Part shown: positions 1 through 4,779 of the stretch, one piece after another
How the letters are laid out: each line of letters begins with the position of its first letter
Numbering within the stretch: the stretch's first letter is position 1
Assembly (NCBI GenBank): GCA_947174725.1
Contig: CAMWKA010000114.1
Location: 1 to 6,148 of the forward strand
Reading direction: 5' to 3'
Length of the DNA stretch: 6,148 nucleotides
Origin: an uncultured Lachnospiraceae bacterium
GTDB taxonomy: Bacteria; Bacillota; Clostridia; Lachnospirales; Lachnospiraceae
Position numbers and translations under genes: made by a program
Notes under the pieces: generated by a model
Databases searched by the model: none
Told to the model about the DNA's origin: nothing
What the model saw: only the letters and a program-made list of their open reading frames with translations

Positions 1-20
1 AAGCAGCCTTTGCTGCAAGC

Positions 21-56
21 AAAATTGCTAAAGGCAATAAAATTGCTAAAGCAATT
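21..56. repeat. Two tandem 18 bp hairpin repeats downstream of the ATPase
   Basis: The plus strand carries AAAATTGCTAAAGGCAAT (21-38) followed directly by AAAATTGCTAAAGCAATT (39-56). Each can fold: ATTGC/GCAAT in the first and AATTGC/GCAATT in the second. In the leftward transcript the second hairpin comes first, about 11 bases after the ATPase stop, and is followed by TTATT, so it could be a weak terminator. A further small stem, GCAGC-CTTT-GCTGC, lies at 3-16. The window ends before any downstream gene can be identified. Confidence 0.55.
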
Positions 57-67
57 AGAAGTTCTTC

Positions 68-793
68 TCACACTAATACCTTTGATAGAAATTCCTTCGT
101 TCGATCCTGTTTGGGATTTCCGAAAATTTCTTCCGGCGTTCCTTCCTCTAAAATGATACCCTCGTCCATAAACAGGACCTTCGTTCCAACCTCTTTGGCA
201 AATCCCATTTCATGAGTTACAACCGCCATGGTCATTCCATCCTCTGCCAGGTTTTTCATAACCTCCAGCACCTCTCCGACCATCTCCGGATCAAGCGCGC
301 TGGTGGGTTCGTCAAAAAGCATCATCTTAGGTTTTAACGCCAATGACCGCACAATTGCAATTCTCTGTTTCTGTCCGCCGGACAGCTGCCCGGGATAAGC
401 ATCAGCTTTCTCCCTAAGATTCACAATATCCAATAGCTTCAGCGCTTCCTCTTTCGCCTCTTCTTTCGTCATCAGTTTTAATTCTACCGGAGCGAGGATC
501 AGATTATCCATAATGCTTAAGTGCGGGAACAGATTAAAATGCTGGAATACCATCCCCATCTGCTGCCTTATCTTATTAATATCAACACCTTTTCCCGTTA
601 TTTCTGTTCCTTCAAAGAAAATCTGACCGGACGTAGGGGTCTCCAACAGATTTAGGCATCTTAAAAAAGTAGACTTGCCGGAACCGGACGGACCGATAAT
701 AACGATCTTTTCCCCTTGTTCTATTTCATAGTTAATTCCACGGAGTACCTTATGTGCTCCGAAATCCTTACATAAGTTTCTAACGGATATCAC
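68..793 (-). CDS. Polar amino acid ABC importer, ATP-binding protein (GlnQ/HisP family)
   Basis: This is the cytoplasmic ATPase that powers import of an amino acid by the adjacent permease. I start it at the GTG at 793, giving 241 residues, the usual family length. AAGGAGG lies ten bases upstream, and a longer open frame would only add a non-homologous stretch overlapping the permease end. All ABC motifs are visible: Walker [10 protein letters not shown] (34-42), Q-loop Gln84 in [10 protein letters not shown], signature LSGGQ (137-141), Walker B MMLFDE (157-162), D-loop SALD and switch His194 in VVTHEMGF. The signature is followed by KQR where QQR is commoner, a mild variation. The GTG overlaps the last codons and stop of the permease by 14 bases, so the two are probably translationally coupled. 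The substrate cannot be read from this subunit. The family call is firm. Confidence 0.96.
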   Translation of the reverse strand: MISVRNLCKDFGAHKVLRGINYEIEQGEKIVIIGPSGSGKSTFLRCLNLLETPTSGQIFFEGTEITGKGVDINKIRQQMGMVFQHFNLFPHLSIMDNLILAPVELKLMTKEEAKEEALKLLDIVNLREKADAYPGQLSGGQKQRIAIVRSLALKPKMMLFDEPTSALDPEMVGEVLEVMKNLAEDGMTMAVVTHEMGFAKEVGTKVLFMDEGIILEEGTPEEIFGNPKQDRTKEFLSKVLV

Positions 794-1511
794 TTTCCCG
801 CAGCCTCCTTTCCAACAATCCCATAATCCATGTGAAGAACATGACGATTGCAAGATAGATCGTAGCCACCACAAGCAGCGGCAACATCGCATCATAAGTA
901 ACGCCGCGGATGATGTCACCGCCACGCGTCAGTTCATTTAACCCGATGGTGCCACAGATGGACGTCTCTTTCAGCAATGTGATCATCTCATTGACCAGTG
1001 CCGGAAGCACGTTCTTGATCGCCTGCGGCATAATGATCTTCTGCATAGTCTTCACATAACCAAGTCCAAGCGACCTTCCCGCCTCCATCTGTCCCTTATC
1101 TATAGACATAATACCGGAACGCATGATCTCAGCAATATACGCGCCCGAATTAATACCAAACGCCAAAAACGCCACTAAAAATTTATTCGTACTGCTGGCT
1201 AAAATCACGAAATACACGATCATCAACTGTACCATCGTCGGCGTACCACGGATCACTGTCAGATAGATTCTGCACACCACGTTTAAAAACCGAAGCAGAA
1301 ATCCTGAAAACCCATGAAGGTTCTTCTTCCCGATCTGATCATGCGACGTCCTGACGATCGCTACCAGAATACCAATCACAAGTCCCATTAAAAGCGCGGC
1401 AGCGGTCACCTGTAAGGTAACCACTACGCCGTTTGTAATATAACGCCATCTTTCTTTTTCCACAAAATCCAGCACAAATTTTGCAACCAGATCATTCCAC
1501 CATTCCGTCAC
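780..1511 (-). CDS. Polar amino acid ABC importer, permease (HisM/GlnP family)
   Basis: Integral membrane permease of 243 residues, the normal size for a single-domain HisM/GlnP protein that works as a dimer. The start codon is GTG at 1511, with GAGGAG six bases upstream. Strongly hydrophobic stretches lie at about residues 28-53, 92-106, 111-127 and 209-233. The family signature [10 protein letters not shown] is at 86-95. The cytoplasmic EAA loop that docks onto the ATPase is at about 143-162, beginning [10 protein letters not shown] and ending in IIMPQA. There is no fused binding domain, so it needs a separate binding protein; the lipoprotein at 3796-4680 is the obvious candidate, although two unrelated genes lie between. 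The stop overlaps the ATPase start. Upstream are five tandem dyad repeats and a promoter. I see only one permease, so a homodimer is likely. Substrate specificity is not determinable from sequence. Confidence 0.95.
   Translation of the reverse strand: MTEWWNDLVAKFVLDFVEKERWRYITNGVVVTLQVTAAALLMGLVIGILVAIVRTSHDQIGKKNLHGFSGFLLRFLNVVCRIYLTVIRGTPTMVQLMIVYFVILASSTNKFLVAFLAFGINSGAYIAEIMRSGIMSIDKGQMEAGRSLGLGYVKTMQKIIMPQAIKNVLPALVNEMITLLKETSICGTIGLNELTRGGDIIRGVTYDAMLPLLVVATIYLAIVMFFTWIMGLLERRLRESDIR
804..810 (-). promoter_or_regulatory. Ribosome binding site fixing the ATPase GTG start
   Basis: On the minus strand this reads AAGGAGG, a full Shine-Dalgarno match, ten bases before the GTG at 793. It lies inside the permease coding sequence and supports the 241-residue ATPase over longer in-frame extensions. 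Confidence 0.85.
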
Positions 1512-1517
1512 GTTCTT

Positions 1518-1523
1518 CTCCTC
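1518..1523 (-). promoter_or_regulatory. Ribosome binding site of the permease
   Basis: On the minus strand this reads GAGGAG, six bases before the GTG at 1511. It decides for the GTG start, since no ATG is suitably placed. Confidence 0.8.
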
Positions 1524-1532
1524 ATTATCCTG

Positions 1533-1561
1533 ATAGTATTTGATATGTACATTCCTGTTAA
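1533..1561 (-). promoter_or_regulatory. Possible second promoter close to the permease
   Basis: On the minus strand TTAACA (1561-1556) and TACTAT (1538-1533) are separated by 17 bases. Transcription would begin near 1526, leaving only a very short leader before the ribosome binding site. If this promoter is used, the dyad array lies just upstream of its -35 element, where an activator or repressor could bind. It is weaker than the promoter at 1665-1692 and may be coincidental in this AT-rich stretch. Confidence 0.35.
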
Positions 1562-1580
1562 TACACTTTGTCCAATGTAT

Positions 1581-1653
1581 AACATTATCATGTTAAACAT
1601 TATCATGTTAAACATTATCATGAAAACATTATCATGAAAACATTATCATGTTA
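1581..1653. repeat. Five tandem 14-15 bp dyad repeats before the permease
   Basis: Five head-to-tail units occupy 1581-1595, 1596-1610, 1611-1624, 1625-1638 and 1639-1653. The full unit on the plus strand is AACATTATCATGTTA; the third and fourth units end in GAA instead of GTTA. Each full unit is itself an inverted repeat, AACAT-TATC-ATGTT, and the joints between units make a second one, ATGTT-T-AACAT. A diverged sixth unit may follow at about 1654-1668. Read as RNA from the minus strand, the full units could form five-pair hairpins closed by a GAUA loop. The array lies between a promoter at 1665-1692 and the permease start, so it may be a multi-site operator, a leader RNA structure or a slippage-prone tract. 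No known regulator is recognised. Confidence 0.9.
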
Positions 1654-1664
1654 GACATTTTCTT

Positions 1665-1692
1665 ATCATATCACAATTTTCATCATTTGTAA
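1665..1692 (-). promoter_or_regulatory. Promoter of the permease-ATPase unit
   Basis: On the minus strand TTACAA (1692-1687) and TATGAT (1670-1665) are separated by 16 bases, with TGTGA directly before the -10, giving an extended -10 TG motif. Transcription would start near 1658, at the edge of the dyad array, giving a leader of about 145 bases. The same TGTGATAT block precedes the binding-protein gene, which raises confidence. I see no terminator between the upstream gene's stop at 1725 and this promoter, so read-through is possible. Confidence 0.55.
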
Positions 1693-1724
1693 CCCGTAAA
1701 TATCGCCACCATTTCCGTCTTCCT

Positions 1725-2867
1725 TCATCCTCTCCTCTTAACACTGAAAACGATACCGCTCTTGGGATAGATCCATTCCCCTTTGATTGCAATATCATAA
1801 AGACCATTTTGCTGCTCATAAGCGCCATCATTTGATTCATCGCCTTTGTTAAGATAAGAAAACATCGTTACATCCATCTTGCCCGGCATATAATCAAATG
1901 TAATCTTGGGTTCTTTCGTTGGATCCACCAGAGTAACTTCAAATATGGAGTTCCAAAGTTTTGGCATATGGAAGATCACTCTTATGGAATGTTCACTCCG
2001 ATTGGTTTCATAATTCACTTTATAGGTAGCGACGATACCGCCGTCTCTCACGTCGACCCTGTCCAAAGTCCCCTGTTGTCCATCCACTTTTAAAACTGCG
2101 GTAAACAAGTTATCAAAAACATGTTTTAACTGATCTTCCGAAAGTCTCCTTAAATAATCAACAGCTTCCTTCGTAATATCCAGATTCTCATTAAAGATAC
2201 ATTTGGAAAACTCCTGATCTTTATCGCTTTCCATCAGACCGGCGTCCAGACTTCTTTTGTCAAATGAAAACCCGATTTTCACTTCCTCCGTACTTAAATT
2301 CACATCTGAGCCGGATAAGTATTTCACTTCATAGTTAAGATTCTCCTGAACATAAAAATACAGATCCTCTTTTGCTCCGGGAAATTCATCGTATTCCGTG
2401 GGCAGCTCCGTAGTAAGCGTAATGGTGTAATGAAAGCTTTTTCTGATTCTTGCCAGTTTCATGTTATGAAAATATTTATCCATATTTCCAACCATCATAT
2501 CCACCGCGTCTTCATCTTTTACAATGGATTTAATTGTTGAGACAAGAAACGCCTGCTTATCCTCTTCACTAAACGCGTCTAAGATTTCCGGATCGCCCAT
2601 CAGCGTTTTGGTGATCTGTTGGGAGGTTTCTCTGGCATACCCATCCTGCGTAAGCTTATTGTACAGGATATCAAACAGCAGAAATGCTGCCAGTACGCCA
2701 ATCAGATTTCCCACAATATTACCAACAAGTTCATCAAATGTATATCCGTTCTTTAAGGTTAGATACATATATCCGGCAAATACAAGCAAAAGAGCTGTCA
2801 GTATTAAAATAACCGTCGCCGGAATCGTGCTGATTCTGGAAATTCTTTTTTCATCGTCTTTTTTCAA
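1725..2867 (-). CDS. Unrecognised membrane protein: two N-terminal TM segments plus a large soluble domain
   Basis: I do not recognise this 380-residue protein. It opens with a short charged segment, then two hydrophobic segments at about residues 15-38 and 46-70, separated by a short loop. About 310 soluble residues follow. Residues 74-150 are rich in predicted helix and acidic or basic side chains; from about 155 to the end there are many alternating hydrophobic stretches that look like beta strands (for example SIRVIFHM and IFEVTLVD). No lipobox, protease, kinase or nuclease motif is seen. A charged N-terminus and short hairpin suggest the large part is cytoplasmic. The start is TTG at 2867: GGGAGG lies seven bases upstream, and the codon overlaps the dipeptidase stop as TTGA, so the two are translationally coupled. 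The two-TM plus beta-rich layout loosely recalls S-2TM-beta/Cap15-type effectors, but no CD-NTase gene is present, so this stays speculative. Confidence 0.85.
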   Translation of the reverse strand: MKKDDEKRISRISTIPATVILILTALLLVFAGYMYLTLKNGYTFDELVGNIVGNLIGVLAAFLLFDILYNKLTQDGYARETSQQITKTLMGDPEILDAFSEEDKQAFLVSTIKSIVKDEDAVDMMVGNMDKYFHNMKLARIRKSFHYTITLTTELPTEYDEFPGAKEDLYFYVQENLNYEVKYLSGSDVNLSTEEVKIGFSFDKRSLDAGLMESDKDQEFSKCIFNENLDITKEAVDYLRRLSEDQLKHVFDNLFTAVLKVDGQQGTLDRVDVRDGGIVATYKVNYETNRSEHSIRVIFHMPKLWNSIFEVTLVDPTKEPKITFDYMPGKMDVTMFSYLNKGDESNDGAYEQQNGLYDIAIKGEWIYPKSGIVFSVKRRG

Positions 2868-3553
2868 TGCATTTCCTCCCTTGTAAAAACGCCTCTGTAC
2901 AGAGCCGGTTTCTTATTATAAAACGCCCAGAAGCGGTCTCCATAATCAAAATGCCACCATTCTGACGGAAGATTGGTAAATCCCGCCTCTGTCATAACAT
3001 GATAAAGAAGCCTTCTGTTATCTCTAATTACAACATCTTCTTCATTTTTCTCAAAAAAGGAAGTATAGGTTTTCTCCGTAAACGCGTCAAAACCCGTTCC
3101 CATCTCAAGTTCCTGCCCGTCTTTTCCTATGATCGTCAGATCTATCGCCCCACCGGTGGTATGGACCGGCGGTATGTCCCGGTCCCAGACCGGTTCCGAT
3201 ACAAATTTTTTGATGACTGCCCTTTTTTGTTCCTCACTGCTTCCTTCTAAATGAAATTCATTCATGATCTTATCGGAATAAACTTCGTAAAGTTCCTGCT
3301 GCAACACAAACGGACGCCATGCATCAAAAATTTTAAATCGATAGCCGGCTGGAAGTTGATTGGCGGCATCCTTCAGCATCTGATAAACTTCCTCTCTGAC
3401 AAAGCAGTGTTGTTCCGCATAACGCATTCCCATTTTGGGATATTGCATATCAACTGTAATAATATCATTGCTAAGTATTTCAACAAATTTGAAATCCCCA
3501 AAATCCCTGTCTCCATATAGTTCAGGTTCGGATAATTCCGGTATACTCCTCAT
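2864..3553 (-). CDS. D-alanyl-D-alanine dipeptidase, VanX/DdpX-like (peptidase M15D)
   Basis: Zinc dipeptidase expected to hydrolyse D-Ala-D-Ala in the cytoplasm; there is no signal peptide. I start it at the ATG at 3553, 229 residues, because AAGGAGG lies ten bases upstream; an ATG at 3586 would put that site inside the gene. The zinc ligands of the family are visible: His131 and Asp138 in HTTGGAIDLT and His201 in EWWHFDYGD, whose Glu198 is the catalytic base. Arg80 in DAWRP corresponds to the transition-state arginine of VanX, and MGTGFDAF is the usual M15D segment. It is somewhat longer than classical VanX (about 200 residues), partly from an insertion near 160-178. The stop overlaps the next gene. 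No VanA/VanB-type ligase or VanH dehydrogenase is nearby, so a recycling or housekeeping role is likelier than glycopeptide resistance. The exact substrate is inferred from the family. Confidence 0.93.
   Translation of the reverse strand: MRSIPELSEPELYGDRDFGDFKFVEILSNDIITVDMQYPKMGMRYAEQHCFVREEVYQMLKDAANQLPAGYRFKIFDAWRPFVLQQELYEVYSDKIMNEFHLEGSSEEQKRAVIKKFVSEPVWDRDIPPVHTTGGAIDLTIIGKDGQELEMGTGFDAFTEKTYTSFFEKNEEDVVIRDNRRLLYHVMTEAGFTNLPSEWWHFDYGDRFWAFYNKKPALYRGVFTREEMH
2875..2882 (-). promoter_or_regulatory. Ribosome binding site fixing the TTG start of the two-TM protein
   Basis: On the minus strand this reads AAGGGAGG, seven bases before the TTG at 2867 and inside the last codons of the dipeptidase. 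An ATG within this region is in the dipeptidase frame and is followed two codons later by its stop, so TTG is the only sensible start. Confidence 0.75.
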
Positions 3554-3563
3554 ACCAGCCGTT

Positions 3564-3570
3564 CCTCCTT
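3564..3570 (-). promoter_or_regulatory. Ribosome binding site fixing the dipeptidase start
   Basis: On the minus strand this reads AAGGAGG, ten bases before the ATG at 3553. It argues against the longer reading from 3586, which would translate through this site. Confidence 0.85.
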
Positions 3571-3572
3571 TT

Positions 3573-3626
3573 AAATACTGAAACATTCAGCCTGATATGT
3601 GTTCCTATTCATCAAATACTGTATTT
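3573..3626. promoter_or_regulatory. Candidate operator pair in the dipeptidase leader
   Basis: The plus strand carries the perfect palindrome AAATAC-T-GTATTT at 3614-3626, and its left part AAATACTG recurs at 3573-3580. The two copies start 41 bases apart, about four helical turns. Both lie between the predicted promoter and the dipeptidase start, where a repressor could act. This rests on spacing and symmetry only, and short AT-rich palindromes arise by chance. Confidence 0.3.
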
Positions 3627-3658
3627 TCTAACGTTATTCAGCATACTTCTTCAAACTT

Positions 3659-3687
3659 ATAATAACCCAAGTAACCCTTCTTCGCAA
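3659..3687 (-). promoter_or_regulatory. Promoter of the dipeptidase/two-TM-protein unit
   Basis: On the minus strand TTGCGA (3687-3682) and TATTAT (3664-3659) are separated by exactly 17 bases. Transcription would begin near 3652, giving a leader of about 100 bases. It sits just downstream of the binding-protein terminator, which is where a new transcription unit should begin. Confidence 0.55.
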
Positions 3688-3721
3688 GATATTCTTCCAT
3701 TGAGAATCTTCATAACCACCT

Positions 3722-3772
3722 GATCAAAAAAATAAGGGGATGCCGGTGTTTCATCCTGCATCTCCTTATTTT
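3722..3772 (-). terminator. Intrinsic terminator after the binding-protein gene
   Basis: Arms at 3758-3772 and 3729-3743 form a stem of about 15 pairs with one mismatch (A opposite C in the minus-strand transcript) around a 14-base loop. On the minus strand the stem ends in ...CCCCTTATTTTTTTG, a good uridine run. It lies about 23 bases after the binding-protein stop. The plus-strand side is also followed by a T-rich tract, so it may act in both directions. Confidence 0.9.
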
Positions 3773-3795
3773 CAGTTTTCGTCTGCAATTTTTGC

Positions 3796-4680
3796 TTATT
3801 CAGCTGTGATGTACTTATCGAGAATTTCCTGAATGGTTCCGTCCGCAATCAATTCTTCCAATGCAGTGTTTACCGCATTCATCAAATCAGTATTGTTTTT
3901 GGAAATACATGCCGCATAATCTTCAATCGCATATTCCGTATCAAGAATGATCAGTCCTTCATTTGCCGCCACAAAGCTAAGCGCCGGCTGGTTATCAATG
4001 ATCACCGCATCTAATTTGCCCTGCGTAAGCGCAAGAACAGCATCTGCACCCTTATTGTACTGCTCCACATAATCTGCGCCAAATTCATCCGTAGCATAGA
4101 TATCGCCTGTTGTAGAAAGCTGCACACCGATTATGTGTCCTGCCAGATCGTCAACGGAAGTGATCTCTGATCCCTCCGGAACGATGATCGACTGGATACC
4201 GGTTGCATATGATGTGGTAAAATCAACATTCTGAAGTCGTTCCTCTGTTACCGTCATACCGGCAAGCCCCATATCCACTTTGCCTGTCTGAACTGCTGTA
4301 ATGATCGAACCAAACTCCATATCCTGAATCTCAAGCTCTAATCCCAGCTTATCGGCAATCGCCTGTGCTACCTCTGCGTCAATGCCTACGATCGCATCCC
4401 CTTCATAATACTCGTAAGGCGGGAAATAGGCGTTCGTCGCCATGATCAGCTTGCCATCTGTCACTGTTGTAAACGTTCCGAAATTATTACCAACATTTGT
4501 CGCAATGTCATCACTGTCATTCACATTTGTCGCAGTGTCATTACCGTCATCCACATTTGTCGTAATATCATTTCCGTTATCCACATTTGTCGTGGCGTCA
4601 TTACTGCAGCCGCACAGCATCGCCATAACCATCGTTAAGGCAGCCGCTAACATAAAATAGTTTTTTAACATCTTTTTCAT
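3796..4680 (-). CDS. Amino acid ABC transporter substrate-binding lipoprotein (SBP_bac_3 family)
   Basis: Extracytoplasmic binding protein of a polar amino acid importer, 294 residues from the ATG at 4680; AGGAG lies eight bases upstream, which rules out an in-frame ATG ten codons earlier. Residues 1-24 are a lipoprotein signal peptide ending in LCG, with Cys25 as the lipidation site. Residues 27-66 are four tandem copies of a ten-residue unit, consensus ND-x-x-TNV-x-x-G, forming a hydrophilic tether. The type 3 solute-binding domain runs from about 77 to 294: KLIMATNAYFPPYEY, then Arg148 in MTVTEERLQNVDF (the expected ligand carboxylate contact), TTGD at 190-193, and Asp229 in LDAVIIDNQPA (the expected amino-group contact). 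This fits an alpha-amino acid ligand; which one is not clear. It is transcribed alone, between its own promoter and terminator, and most likely serves the permease and ATPase at 68-1511. Confidence 0.95.
   Translation of the reverse strand: MKKMLKNYFMLAAALTMVMAMLCGCSNDATTNVDNGNDITTNVDDGNDTATNVNDSDDIATNVGNNFGTFTTVTDGKLIMATNAYFPPYEYYEGDAIVGIDAEVAQAIADKLGLELEIQDMEFGSIITAVQTGKVDMGLAGMTVTEERLQNVDFTTSYATGIQSIIVPEGSEITSVDDLAGHIIGVQLSTTGDIYATDEFGADYVEQYNKGADAVLALTQGKLDAVIIDNQPALSFVAANEGLIILDTEYAIEDYAACISKNNTDLMNAVNTALEELIADGTIQEILDKYITAE
4483..4602 (-). repeat. Coding 30 bp minisatellite, four copies, in the binding-protein tether
   Basis: The plus-strand anchor ACATTTGTCG recurs at 4493, 4523, 4553 and 4583, exactly 30 bases apart. 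The array encodes four decapeptides (residues 27-66) and is a multiple of three, so gain or loss of copies would change tether length without breaking the frame. Copies have diverged at several positions, so it is not very recent. Confidence 0.93.
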
Positions 4681-4688
4681 AATCACTT

Positions 4689-4698
4689 CTCCTCTCCT
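4689..4698 (-). promoter_or_regulatory. Ribosome binding site of the binding protein
   Basis: On the minus strand this reads AGGAGAGGAG, with the nearer AGGAG eight bases before the ATG at 4680. It decides for this start over the upstream in-frame ATG at 4710, which overlaps the predicted promoter and transcription start. Confidence 0.85.
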
Positions 4699-4712
4699 GT
4701 TATGCTTCAATC

Positions 4713-4740
4713 ATTATATCACATGATTTGAATTGCGCAA
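4713..4740 (-). promoter_or_regulatory. Extended -10 promoter of the binding-protein gene
   Basis: On the minus strand TTGCGC (4740-4735) and a perfect TATAAT (4718-4713) are separated by 16 bases, with TGTGA immediately before the -10, giving the extended TGn motif. Transcription would start near 4706, leaving a leader of about 25 bases. The -35 overlaps the perfect 8 bp palindrome TTGCGCAA (4733-4740), a possible but short regulator site. Confidence 0.75.
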
Positions 4741-4779
4741 GGAATTATAACTAATTTTATGGGAAAATACAAGTCAAAC

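Noticed and set aside
1581..1653. Fur box array, because TGATAAT half-sites recur on the minus strand
   Set aside because: The half-sites are all in direct orientation 14-15 bases apart; the classical TGATAAT-N-ATTATCA inverted arrangement is missing, and the downstream genes are not iron related.
1581..1653. CRISPR array
   Set aside because: The units are only 14-15 bases and abut without spacers.
1665..1730. Small peptide frame of about 20 codons starting at the stop of the two-TM gene (ATGA overlap)
   Set aside because: It is very short, has a poorly spaced ribosome binding site, and coincides with the permease promoter.
1725..2867. CBASS-type antiphage operon with an S-2TM-beta effector
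   Set aside because: The membrane layout is only loosely similar, and no cyclic nucleotide synthase or ancillary CBASS gene is adjacent; the partner is a dipeptidase.
2524..2886. Plus-strand open frame of 120 codons opposite the two-TM protein
   Set aside because: It mirrors the coding strand of a supported gene and has a serine-rich composition typical of antisense shadows.
2864..3553. Glycopeptide resistance gene cluster
   Set aside because: Only the VanX-like peptidase is present; there is no D-Ala-D-Lac ligase, VanH-type dehydrogenase or VanRS pair in the window.
3657..3848. Minus-strand open frame of 63 codons overlapping the binding-protein end
   Set aside because: It runs through the C-terminus of the binding protein in another frame and then through the terminator hairpin; no ribosome binding site is seen.
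4741..4779. Terminator after the helicase gene
   Set aside because: Only a short AT-only inverted repeat (ATTTT/AAAAT) is present, with no GC stem and no uridine run.
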